This document shows positions 56,292 through 63,938 of a stretch of DNA of 64,000 nucleotides, one piece after another. The notes beneath the pieces were generated by a model, which saw only the letters and a list, made by a program, of their open reading frames with translations, did no database searches and was not told the DNA's origin. The translations under genes and the position numbers were made by a program. The DNA comes from Mariniphaga sp964559175 (GTDB taxonomy: Bacteria; Bacteroidota; Bacteroidia; Bacteroidales; Prolixibacteraceae), in assembly GCA_964559175.1 (NCBI GenBank), contig CAZLGT010000019.1, positions 6,430 through 70,429 on the forward strand, given 5' to 3'. How positions within the stretch are numbered: position 1 is the stretch's first letter; every line of letters begins with the position of its first letter.

Positions 56292-58667
56292 CTAATATTT
56301 TTTAATTGAACTGTCAACTTCATCTGCCCATGCATAAATTCCCCCTTTTAGATTGTAAAGATGTTCAATATTTTGCTTTTGAGCGATTCGATTAATTACT
56401 TCAGCGCTCCTGCGACCGGTACGGCAATAAAAAACTATTTTCGGCGCCTCCTGAATTTTATGAAAGTTGTCTTCAACCGTGTCAAAAGGTATTAATTTTC
56501 CACCAATGTCTGCGATTTCTTTTTCCCAGCGTTCCCGAACGTCAACCAGTATAATATTTTCATCATCATCCAGCAACGATTTTAGTTCTGTTGCAGTTAT
56601 TTCCTTTACTTCATAACCTGGTTGAAGATTATCGTCCAGATTTTCGTAGTAAGAAATAGCTGCATCTGCAAAAGATATTACTGAATCTTTTTGTTTTAAC
56701 AGCCCGGAGAAATTTCCTTCTTTAACCAGCTCAAACAACCTTGAGTAATGTTCCGGAATTTTACCTTTCTCAATGAACTGTTTTTGAATCAAATGAACCA
56801 ATTGTGAATCTTCACCGGTATTTTCTTTTAAGGAAAGGCTTAGCACCTTCGAGGCTGCAAATACAAGTTCATGCAACAAAATTGTTTGCTCTTCAACCTC
56901 CTGCTGCCCGGGAAGGGATTCTTTACATTTCCTTATTATTTTGATTTCTGATTCTATCATATCAAGCAAGCCTGCTGAACACTCCCCTCCACCACGGGTT
57001 TTCAGGGTGAATAATTCGTTATTTCCCCAATCGCTATAATATTTCTTATTTTCTTCGAAAGATGGAATTTTACTGTACTTTTCGAACAATGCGTCGATTT
57101 CAATCCTTCCGTTTTCTACAAATTCACGGAAACTTATGTCTTTATATTTTTGTTGGTAAAGAAAAAGCAAATCACTGGTAAATTCAGGTAAATCTTTTGC
57201 TGCAATTTCACCTAATTTTATTGGCAACAGCGAATTGTGTTCTCCAATAACTGCTCCGGCAAAAACATTGTACGAAGGGTAAATCCTTCCGTTGCGGCTA
57301 ACCCTCCCGGCAAAACCTAAATCTGCTACAAGATGTTGTCCGCAGGAATTTGGACAACCGCTAATATTTATTGTTATATCTTTAATATCATTTACCCAGT
57401 CTTTGTCAATTAATTTATCGTAAATCGATTTTAATCCACCCTTTGAAAAGCAAATTCCCAACTGGCAGGTATCTGCTCCTGTACATGAAACCAAATTTCC
57501 CGGCAAATAAGGTGTTTTTACTTCCAGTCCAATATTATTTAGTTTTTCAAATAAATTTCCCAAATACGAACCAGGGATATTTCGGAGGTGAATATTCTGT
57601 CTGCGCGAAAAACGTATGGTATCATTTCCAAAACAACCTGCAAAGTTGGCAATTTCCTGTGCCTGTTCGTTGGTAAGGTTCCCGTGCATCACCGGAATTT
57701 CAACAGTATATAAATCTTCCTGTTTTTGTTCCTTCACATAGTTTTGTTTCCATTTTTTAATACCAGAATAATTTTTAGTGTCGGCAGTCAGACCTTCAGG
57801 TACAATATTTTTATGAATTGGATATTCAGTCAATTTAACGGGATGCCTGTTTTTATGTTGGTTGTACGTTTCTTCAAAAAGTTGAAATACTTTATCTTTA
57901 CCAAGTTTGTAAAACAAATAGCGCAAACGGGCCTTGTGTCGGTTTTTCCGGTTTCCGTACTTATGAAACATTTCTACCACCGCCAGGGCAATGTCAAATA
58001 TTTTATTGGCAGGAATAAAATCAAACAGAACTTCTCCCACCATTGGTTTAACGGAAGGCGACCCTCCCAGAAAAACTTTAAAACCTTTTTCCCCGTTTTT
58101 TATTTTGGCAATAAATCCCAAATCGTTATAAGCAGCCAAAGCAGAATCACTCTCTGAATTGGAAAACGCAATTTTTAATTTTCGGGGAAGGTCAAATGAT
58201 TTTTCTTTTCGTATCAAAAAATCGGTAAGCCCTATATTATAGGGTGTTACATCAAACACTTCTTCGCGGGAAACTCCTGAATCAATTGAAGCTGTTATAT
58301 TTCTTACCGTATTTCCTCCGCCGCCTTTGGTTGACAATCCCATTCTGTAAAGTTCGTCTAATATTTTCGTGGTGTCCGAAAGTTTTATATTATGTAATTG
58401 AATTTCCTGGCGGGTCGTGATATGAAGGAATTTGGAACCGGATTGCCCGGCAAGATTACTTACTCCAAGCAACTGAGCAGGAGTAATTGTCCCTCCAGCG
58501 CAACGAATCCGTATCATGAAGGTTCCTTTGGTACGTTGTTCGTAAATTCCCCTTACAACCCTGAAAACTTTAAACTGTAAAGCATCTGCATTATTATTCA
58601 GGCTATTATTGACCCAATCATGGTATTGGTTTAATTCTGTTGTATAATTTTCCGGTATATTGTACAT
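56292..58667 (-). CDS. sulfite/nitrite reductase fused to a rhodanese domain
   Basis: The 791-residue protein has two ferredoxin-like repeats (FMIRIRCAGGTITPAQL, FLHITTRQEIQLHNI; IRFSRRQNIHLRNI) and the siroheme/[4Fe-4S] ligands C395, C401, C438 and C442 in CTGADTCQLGIC and ISGCPNSCGQH. A helical linker of about 120 residues (560-680) and a C-terminal rhodanese domain with C748 (IVFYCRTGRRSAEV) follow. It would reduce sulfite to sulfide and pass sulfur on through the rhodanese domain. It sits between cysteine synthase (23 bp) and OsmC (1 bp). Confidence 0.93.
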   Translation of the reverse strand: MYNIPENYTTELNQYHDWVNNSLNNNADALQFKVFRVVRGIYEQRTKGTFMIRIRCAGGTITPAQLLGVSNLAGQSGSKFLHITTRQEIQLHNIKLSDTTKILDELYRMGLSTKGGGGNTVRNITASIDSGVSREEVFDVTPYNIGLTDFLIRKEKSFDLPRKLKIAFSNSESDSALAAYNDLGFIAKIKNGEKGFKVFLGGSPSVKPMVGEVLFDFIPANKIFDIALAVVEMFHKYGNRKNRHKARLRYLFYKLGKDKVFQLFEETYNQHKNRHPVKLTEYPIHKNIVPEGLTADTKNYSGIKKWKQNYVKEQKQEDLYTVEIPVMHGNLTNEQAQEIANFAGCFGNDTIRFSRRQNIHLRNIPGSYLGNLFEKLNNIGLEVKTPYLPGNLVSCTGADTCQLGICFSKGGLKSIYDKLIDKDWVNDIKDITINISGCPNSCGQHLVADLGFAGRVSRNGRIYPSYNVFAGAVIGEHNSLLPIKLGEIAAKDLPEFTSDLLFLYQQKYKDISFREFVENGRIEIDALFEKYSKIPSFEENKKYYSDWGNNELFTLKTRGGGECSAGLLDMIESEIKIIRKCKESLPGQQEVEEQTILLHELVFAASKVLSLSLKENTGEDSQLVHLIQKQFIEKGKIPEHYSRLFELVKEGNFSGLLKQKDSVISFADAAISYYENLDDNLQPGYEVKEITATELKSLLDDDENIILVDVRERWEKEIADIGGKLIPFDTVEDNFHKIQEAPKIVFYCRTGRRSAEVINRIAQKQNIEHLYNLKGGIYAWADEVDSSIKKY

Positions 58668-58690
58668 CGGTCTGTTTTTAAAGATTTTTT

Positions 58691-59605
58691 TTAATTAAAT
58701 TCTGAAAGATATCGTTCTCCCGAGTCGGGAAGAATGGCTACTATAAGTTCATTTTTATATTTTTTTTGTTGTGCTATTTTTAATGCTGCGCAAACGGCAG
58801 CGCCCGAAGATATTCCGCACAATATACCTTCCAGCTTAGCAAGTAACCGTGCTGTATCTAAAGCTTCCTTGTCGCCAATGCTGATTATCTCATCAATAAT
58901 ATCTTTGTTAAGTATTTTAGGAATGAACCCGGGGCCTGTACCCGGAATTTTATGTTTCCCGGGTTCGCCGCCTGATAAAACCGAAGAAGAAGCCGGTTCT
59001 ACAGCTACTATTTTAATCTCGGGATTTTTACTTTTTAATATTTCTGCTGTCCCGGTAATGGTTCCTCCTGTTCCGGCACAGGCAACCAAAATGTCAATTT
59101 TGCCATTTGTTTGCTCCCATAATTCAACAGCCGTTGTTTTCCGGTGAATTTCCGGATTTGCCGGATTCTCGAATTGCATAGGCATAAACGAATTTTTTGT
59201 TTCCTTAAGCATTTGCCCTGCTTTCGCAATCGCACCTTTCATCCCTTCGTCAGCCGGTGTCAGGATTAATGTTGCACCGTATGCTCTGAGTATATTTCTT
59301 CTTTCAATACTCATGTTTTCCGGCATTGTAAGAATAAGAGGGTAACCTTTAACAGCACAAACAAGAGCAAGTCCAATTCCTGTGTTTCCACTCGTTGGCT
59401 CAACAATAGAGGTTCCGGGTTTAATCAATCCGCTTTTTTCCGCAGATTCTATCATTGAAAGAGCAGTCCGGTCTTTAACTGAACCTCCTGGATTAAAAGA
59501 CTCCAGTTTTGCATAAATCCGGGCACGATTAGCATTTATTGAGTTTAACTGAACCAGTGGAGTCTTACCAATGGTTTCTGTTATATTTTTAAATACACTA
59601 TTCAT
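58691..59605 (-). CDS. cysK: cysteine synthase (O-acetylserine sulfhydrylase)
   Basis: The 304-residue PLP enzyme has the Lys motif ESFNPGGSVKDRTALSM (K44), TSGNTGIGLALVCAVKGY, the CAGTGGTITG loop and GISSGAAVCAALK. It makes cysteine from sulfide and O-acetylserine. It lies 11 bp after the OsmC gene and 23 bp before the sulfite-reductase fusion, so the operon joins sulfite reduction with cysteine formation. CysK versus CysM cannot be told with certainty. Confidence 0.94.
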   Translation of the reverse strand: MNSVFKNITETIGKTPLVQLNSINANRARIYAKLESFNPGGSVKDRTALSMIESAEKSGLIKPGTSIVEPTSGNTGIGLALVCAVKGYPLILTMPENMSIERRNILRAYGATLILTPADEGMKGAIAKAGQMLKETKNSFMPMQFENPANPEIHRKTTAVELWEQTNGKIDILVACAGTGGTITGTAEILKSKNPEIKIVAVEPASSSVLSGGEPGKHKIPGTGPGFIPKILNKDIIDEIISIGDKEALDTARLLAKLEGILCGISSGAAVCAALKIAQQKKYKNELIVAILPDSGERYLSEFN

Positions 59606-59616
59606 TTTGAAACTAT

Positions 59617-60081
59617 TTAAACCGGAGTTTCTTCCATTACCTCCACTGAGGTTAAATTGAAGTTTAAAGGTGTAGGCGAGGAAAGGTTATCGTTAATCGG
59701 ACAACGATTTTTGATTGTATCAATCCAAGTTCTGATTTTTTCCGCCGGGGCATCCGTAACCGGTGCAAAATCCACACTAATGTGTTTGAAGCCTGCGCGT
59801 TCATCGTTGGATTGGCCAAATAGCCGTGCCGGGTTCAGGTTTCCTTCTACCTTAATACTTAATTTTTCAACTTTTATGCCCAGCTCTTTAGCAGTTAAGT
59901 GGGCAACCACATTAATACATCCGGCATAACTTGCAAGTAAATACTCGACCGGGTTGGCCCCGAAGTCGTCCCCGCCAAGAACGGGTGGTTCGTCGATTAC
60001 GATACTAAACTGTCTTGCATCGGCAACAAAGCGTGCTGCCGTTTGAGCTTCTCCCTGAATTTGAAAATTTAAATCTGTCAT
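59617..60081 (-). CDS. OsmC-family protein, copy 2
   Basis: The 154-residue protein has VLGGDDFGANPVEYLLASYAGCINVVAHL with the first Cys and TIKNRCPINDNLSS with the second, typical of OsmC. The start at MTDLNFQIQG (60081) is chosen because the frame upstream of it runs through the terminator hairpin and T-run. It is the first gene after the leader-peptide attenuator, so it is controlled by cysteine supply. It lies 11 bp before cysK. Confidence 0.93.
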   Translation of the reverse strand: MTDLNFQIQGEAQTAARFVADARQFSIVIDEPPVLGGDDFGANPVEYLLASYAGCINVVAHLTAKELGIKVEKLSIKVEGNLNPARLFGQSNDERAGFKHISVDFAPVTDAPAEKIRTWIDTIKNRCPINDNLSSPTPLNFNLTSVEVMEETPV

Positions 60082-60101
60082 AATTTTTTGATTTTTTTGG
60101 A

Positions 60102-60135
60102 TAAAAAAAAAGCCCTTCACATTTTGTGAAAGGCT
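60102..60135 (-). terminator. intrinsic terminator in the leader of the cysteine operon
   Basis: The minus strand reads AGCCTTTCAC-aaaat-GTGAA-g-GGCT followed by a run of nine T (60102-60110). It ends only 20 bp before the OsmC start codon. The 5' arm CCTTTCACA (60125-60133) can instead pair with TGTGGAAGG (60184-60192), a segment inside the leader-peptide reading frame, giving a competing antiterminator. This is the layout of classical attenuation. Confidence 0.85.
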
Positions 60136-60161
60136 TCCCTATAATAATTAAAGATTAATTT

Positions 60162-60224
60162 TTAAACGGAAATAATATCAACACCTTCCACATGCCTGAA
60201 GAGCATACAGCAACACATATTCAT
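60162..60224 (-). CDS. Cys-rich leader peptide of the cysteine/sulfite operon
   Basis: A 20-codon frame from an ATG at 60224 to a TAA at 60162-60164 encodes MNMCCCMLFRHVEGVDIISV, with three consecutive Cys codons at positions 4-6. It lies about 70 nt after the predicted transcription start and 27 nt before the terminator stem. The TGTGGAAGG segment lies 14 nt after the last Cys codon, so a ribosome stalled at the Cys codons would leave it free to pair with the terminator 5' arm. Cysteine-starvation antitermination is inferred from this geometry; no assay is known to me. Confidence 0.78.
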   Translation of the reverse strand: MNMCCCMLFRHVEGVDIISV

Positions 60225-60298
60225 TATGTTGTTTATGGAAAATGTTTTATACATTTAAAAGCTTTTTTATTTAATAATCCTATTGCTTTTGTAGGGTA

Positions 60299-60328
60299 CA
60301 AACGTATAAAAATATTTTTAAAACAATA
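60299..60328 (-). promoter_or_regulatory. promoter of the cysteine/sulfite operon
   Basis: The plus strand has CAAACGTA (60299-60306; TACGTTTG on the coding strand, perfect TAnnTTTG) with TTG about 17 bp upstream. It would start transcription near 60290, about 65 nt before the leader peptide ATG. No copy of the six-promoter operator is present, so this unit is controlled separately. The remaining 180 bp up to 60506 contain only a weak hairpin (60393-60412) after the DsrE remnant. Confidence 0.65.
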
Positions 60329-60506
60329 ACACCGTTAGAAAAATAAATGAATTTTCACTTTAATTCAATTCGTTTTTAAACAAACAAGAACTACCGACTG
60401 CTTTAAAGCAAGCAGTTCCAATTGAAATGTATTTTTATTTTCCCTGAACTAAGCTTCAAATTAGTCTGTAAACAAGTAAAACAGGTAATGGCTATTGGTC
60501 CATCGC

Positions 60507-60839
60507 TTAAAATGTAACCACTTTATCGCTATCGACCACCCACTGGATAAGTTCCGCCATGGTGCTGATTTCGGCGCCTTCAATCAGAGATACGTTTTTC
60601 AACCCGCGTGCTTCGGCACACGACCTACATATTTTTACTTTGGCGCCTTTGCTGATCGAATATTATAGCACTGGTTCGATGTTGTAACAGCCGTTGGGAG
60701 CTGAATGACCGGCAATCGCACAGGCTGCTGCATCGACCATTAAAAAGATTTGTACTTCCACATCTTCGTGGGTTTTGTCCAACTGGTTGGTCAAACGTAA
60801 TCCGTTGTATGCTGTATTGGTAAGTTTTTCTTTATTCAT
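60507..60839 (-). pseudogene. DsrE-family protein, decayed
   Basis: From an ATG at 60839 the frame reads MNKEKLTNTAYNGLRLTNQL...VQIFLMVDAAACAIAGHSAPNGCYNIEPVL, then an in-frame TAA (60663-60665), and continues SISKGAKVKICRSCAEARGLKN...IQWVVDSDKVVTF to a TAA at 60507-60509. Apart from the stop this is a DsrE/DsrF-type sulfur-relay protein with the CxxC (CRSC). The first beta-strand (usual ILFILND) is missing as well. It is either a pseudogene or two short peptides; the former is far more likely. Confidence 0.85.
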
Positions 60840-60876
60840 AATTCTTCTCCCAAATTGAAGATATTCTGATGTGAAA

Positions 60877-61680
60877 TTAAAACATAAACCTCAGCCCCAC
60901 AATCAATCTGCCTCCGTAATCCAAGGCAGTTTTTGATGAATTGACGGGTATCTGGTAAAGTGTTTCAAATTTTACGTGAGGTGAAACGAGTTGAAAACCA
61001 GGTGAAATAAATCCAAACGAACTGGATTCTCCAGAGGCAGGATTATTTCTTGCAAATGAAAATTCCTGCAGGGGTGCCAGCACCCAGTTCTCGATTCCGG
61101 GCAACAGAATATTGCGTGAAACGGCCAGGTTGATTTGCAATTGCCGGGCTGCTGACCGGCTTGCTTCGGTATTGTAATTTACCCATTCGTAAGCATTGTT
61201 TAAATCGAACGACCAAAGCCCGGGGCGGAACGATGCATTTACACCGATAACAGGATTGTAGGTTTTTGAAACCGAGCTGTTGAGTACCGGAAATGTAGTG
61301 CCTGCAAAACCAGCCACTCCGAGCGAATAAACACGGGTGTTATGGCGGTACAGTTTTACTTTGCCCATCAGAAACGGGTCCATCCAGCGGTTGTCCATTT
61401 CCATCATGGTTTCGTTGGTTCCCACAGCGCGGTAAACATTGCGCAACATTACAGTAACGTCGGAGCTCAGTCCGTATACCACTACCACCGGCATCATGTG
61501 CATCACCATGTTGTTGTCGCCCATCCGGTTCAGCATATTTCTGTACTGCAGCCGGACAATAATACGATCTTGCGCGGGAGTAAGCCCGGCGTCCACGCTA
61601 ATTCCTTCTGCTTTTGTGCGGATTCCGAATGAAAACAGAAACGCCGCCAGTAAAGTCAGGCTAAGAATTTTATTCTTCAT
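60877..61680 (-). CDS. outer-membrane beta-barrel protein
   Basis: The 267-residue protein has a signal peptide (MKNKILSLTLLAAFLFSFGIRTKA) and alternating strands to the end GGRLIVGLRFMF. It resembles small barrel proteins or the 'transporter' type found next to metal-binding lipoproteins. A short Met-rich stretch (DNNMVMHMMPVVVVYG) is notable. Start at 61680 chosen; an ATG five codons upstream overlaps the previous gene more. Substrate is unknown. Confidence 0.83.
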   Translation of the reverse strand: MKNKILSLTLLAAFLFSFGIRTKAEGISVDAGLTPAQDRIIVRLQYRNMLNRMGDNNMVMHMMPVVVVYGLSSDVTVMLRNVYRAVGTNETMMEMDNRWMDPFLMGKVKLYRHNTRVYSLGVAGFAGTTFPVLNSSVSKTYNPVIGVNASFRPGLWSFDLNNAYEWVNYNTEASRSAARQLQINLAVSRNILLPGIENWVLAPLQEFSFARNNPASGESSSFGFISPGFQLVSPHVKFETLYQIPVNSSKTALDYGGRLIVGLRFMF

Positions 61681-62038
61681 TTTTGGCAGGTTCAATTTTC
61701 TTGCCAGGTGTAAAATTGGCTTTTTTTATTCGTTTTTCGATTTCTTCATCTGTAACTTTCGCTCCGGGTTTCATTTCAATTACCACCTGCTTTTCCTTAA
61801 AGCTTGCCTTGGCATCGGCCACGCCATCAATTTTCTTTACCTGCTTCTCCAGTGCCGACTGGCACCCCGGGCAATCCATGCCAAAAACTTCGTAGTAAAC
61901 TACATTTTCCTGGCTTGTTGTATCCTTTTCAGCAGCAAATGTCTCATGTTCTGCACCTCCTGCAAATACCGGATTTACCGTCAGTAACAGGAAAAATACT
62001 ACTGCAACGAATAATAGGGTGTTTTTTTTCTTTTTCAT
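61670..62038 (-). CDS. secreted heavy-metal-associated (HMA) domain protein
   Basis: The 122-residue protein has a signal peptide (MKKKKNTLLFVAVVFFLLLTVNPVFAG), a short linker and an HMA domain with FGMDCPGC (C56, C59) and the usual ALEKQVKKIDGVADAKASFKEKQVVIEM. GMxCxxC is the MerP-type metal site. It probably binds mercury, copper or zinc in the periplasm. It overlaps the barrel gene by 11 bp and follows the decayed GDCC gene. Confidence 0.9.
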   Translation of the reverse strand: MKKKKNTLLFVAVVFFLLLTVNPVFAGGAEHETFAAEKDTTSQENVVYYEVFGMDCPGCQSALEKQVKKIDGVADAKASFKEKQVVIEMKPGAKVTDEEIEKRIKKANFTPGKKIEPAKNEE

Positions 62039-62065
62039 GTTTTTAATTTTTAATATAATTTTAAT

Positions 62066-62234
62066 CTACCAACAACATTTTTCACCTTTCGGTTCAGGAG
62101 GAACTTTGTACAGAGCCGAATGAACAGAAAACACAACAATTTCCTTTTTTCGGTCTTAAAACGGTTTCACAATTGGTGCATTCGTAAAAAAACTGAAGTA
62201 ATGTACCATCGTATTTTTCCTTTAAGTTCAAGCT
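62066..62234 (-). pseudogene. decayed GDCCVxC-type zinc-ribbon protein
   Basis: Reading the minus strand gives SLNLKEKYDGTLLQFFYECTNCETVLRPKKGNCCVFCSFGSV, and after a one-base shift KVPPEPKGEKCCW and a stop at 62066-62068. This matches the intact protein at 62570-62776 (CQFFYECENC...PKQGDCCVYCSHGSVKCP). The N-terminal CPxCGH pair is lost and the end is frameshifted, so it is a remnant of a second copy. Confidence 0.78.
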
Positions 62235-62270
62235 ATTATCTACTTTTTTGTTATTTAAAAATTACAGCGG

Positions 62271-62305
62271 CAAAACTAATACAATATTAATGCAACCGGG
62301 TTGCA
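62271..62305 (-). promoter_or_regulatory. promoter with palindromic operator-like site
   Basis: The plus strand has CAAAACTA (62271-62278; TAGTTTTG on the coding strand, a TAnnTTTG box) and, 12 bp upstream in transcription sense, the palindrome TGCAAC-cgg-GTTGCA (62291-62305). The palindrome stands directly after the decayed Fur-family gene and before the decayed GDCC gene. It looks like a dyad bound by a dimer, plausibly a Fur/Zur-family repressor, and may still regulate the HMA-barrel genes downstream. Confidence 0.6.
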
Positions 62306-62309
62306 AAGT

Positions 62310-62545
62310 TTATTTGTCGCAATTGGAGCATAGCCCTTTTACCACCATATTCACGATTTACAGATAAAAATCTTTAGGGAGATTTAACCTGGGAATTGAA
62401 GTATCATTTAAGCAGAACGTTTTTTCGCACTTGGTGCACAAAAAGTGTATATGAAGGTCTTAGGGATGGCATTCACAAGTTTCCTGACTGAGCCTGTGCC
62501 ATCGTCGATGCTATGAATAAGTTTGTTGTCGATATCCCTTTTCAT
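62310..62545 (-). pseudogene. Fur/Zur-family regulator, decayed
   Basis: From an ATG at 62545 one frame reads MKRDIDNKLIHSIDDGTGSVR; after a frameshift and an in-frame stop another reads DLHIHFLCTKCEKTFCLNDT, SIPRLNLPKDFYL, a second stop, then VVKGLCSNCDK and stop (62310-62312). HxHFxCxxC and CxxC are the Fur-family metal sites. The N-terminal winged helix is missing. At least one frameshift and two stops mean it cannot make the full protein. Confidence 0.8.
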
Positions 62546-62569
62546 TATTTCGGTTCATTCCTTAATAGC

Positions 62570-62776
62570 TTAACAACAACTATCATTTTGCTGCTTTGAA
62601 GGGCACTTCACCGAACCATGCGAACAATATACACAACAATCACCCTGTTTTGGTTTTAAAACGGTATGGCAATTTTCACATTCATAAAAGAATTGGCAGG
62701 AATCCTCCGGCATTTCTTCCGTTTTTTGATGCCCGCATGAAGGGCAGGTTATAATTGATTTGTGTTGAATTTCCAT
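62570..62776 (-). CDS. GDCCVYC-type zinc-ribbon protein
   Basis: The 68-residue protein starts MEIQHKSIITCPSCGHQKTEEMPEDSCQFFYECENC and continues QGDCCVYCSHGSVKCPSKQQNDSCC. Three Cys pairs (CPSC, CENC, CCVYC) suggest one or two zinc or mercury sites. It is a small cytoplasmic family common near metal transporters in Bacteroidota. Start at 62776 is preferred over the upstream ATG (62839), which adds a basic tail without counterpart in homologues. Confidence 0.85.
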   Translation of the reverse strand: MEIQHKSIITCPSCGHQKTEEMPEDSCQFFYECENCHTVLKPKQGDCCVYCSHGSVKCPSKQQNDSCC

Positions 62777-62928
62777 ATCTATAAAGTTTTCAACAATCGA
62801 TTTTGCATTCTTTTTCAGTCCTTTCGTTCTCAATTTCAAAGGTTGTGTATCAGACTTGGATTTGTATTCAGTTTTTTTCCTTCAATTTAGAAATTAAATT
62901 ACCATTATCAGGAACTAACTTGCAGGGT

Positions 62929-63927
62929 TCAAAAAAGCTTTAAAACAAAAAATACCATGATTAATAAATAGGCGACATAAGCTGCATCAAAAGCAAATAT
63001 TTGCCATTTGCTAAATCCATGAAGCTGCTTGCACTGATGTACAAAAACTGAAAAGAGCAAGGGCATCAGACCTACAAATGCAAGGTTGACCCAATACAAT
63101 TGAAAATCTTCCACAGGCGTATTTACCACTGCTAAAGGGAAAAATGCCACCGTCATGGTTATGGCATTGTCGGCTATCACGCTGGTGGTTCCGGCGGTAA
63201 TTTCCCCACCTTTAACCACACTCCAGGTTTTAAATACTTCAGGCGCCGTAGTCATAATGCCGGTGATGAAAAGCCCTCCCACAATTTGTGATATGCCCAA
63301 TGCCGAAACGATGTTTTCAGTGGCTTTCACAATAAAAAACGCTCCGGCAGCTATGGCAAATGCCCCGGCAATAGAAAGCCATATTTTCCGTTGCGTCCAT
63401 TTTACCTTTTCGCCTTTTTTTCTTCCCTTAATAATTGCACGGGTTAAAAACAAACCATAAGCTCCGAGCATAATCCAACCGTCTATCGGTTGCAGCCCAC
63501 GCCATGCTTTTGGCAAGGTTAGTAAAGCCACCAGGGCAATGATGCCCAAATAGGGCAGAGACAAAACTGACACGGAACGCTTGTTCAACGCCAGGAGGTT
63601 TGCATCCAGATGCTCCTGGTGTTGTGGGTTGTTTTTGAATTGTTTACGTGAGGCAAAGTAGGCTATTGTTACCATGAGTGGAATGGAAATTATGTTGGAG
63701 CCCAGCAGGTTGCCCAGACCAATATCCGACACGCCCCGTGCGGCACTTGTTATGTTTACCGCTACTTCGGGGCTTGCTGTAACAATGGCAAGAAAAGCAG
63801 CGCCGGCGGAAGGGGTGAGCCCCCACTGCTTGCGCAGCAATTTTAGTGGTGTAAGTAGTTTATCGGCGCCCCAATGTGCAGCCCACGCTGCCAATACCAA
63901 GACCCCTGCCCATAACCATGCATTCAT
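62929..63927 (-). CDS. CaCA-family Na+/Ca2+ exchanger-like protein
   Basis: The 332-residue membrane protein has about 10 helices in two repeats, each with the CaCA alpha-repeat: AIVTASPEVAVNITSAARGVSDIGLGNLLGSNIISI at 47-82 and IMTTAPEVFKTWSVVKGGEITAGTTSVIADNAITM in the second half. The acidic residues in SPE/APE bind Ca2+. It exchanges cations across the inner membrane. It lies 11 bp after a gene that runs off the window. Confidence 0.88.
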   Translation of the reverse strand: MNAWLWAGVLVLAAWAAHWGADKLLTPLKLLRKQWGLTPSAGAAFLAIVTASPEVAVNITSAARGVSDIGLGNLLGSNIISIPLMVTIAYFASRKQFKNNPQHQEHLDANLLALNKRSVSVLSLPYLGIIALVALLTLPKAWRGLQPIDGWIMLGAYGLFLTRAIIKGRKKGEKVKWTQRKIWLSIAGAFAIAAGAFFIVKATENIVSALGISQIVGGLFITGIMTTAPEVFKTWSVVKGGEITAGTTSVIADNAITMTVAFFPLAVVNTPVEDFQLYWVNLAFVGLMPLLFSVFVHQCKQLHGFSKWQIFAFDAAYVAYLLIMVFFVLKLF

Positions 63928-63938
63928 TTTATCGGATT

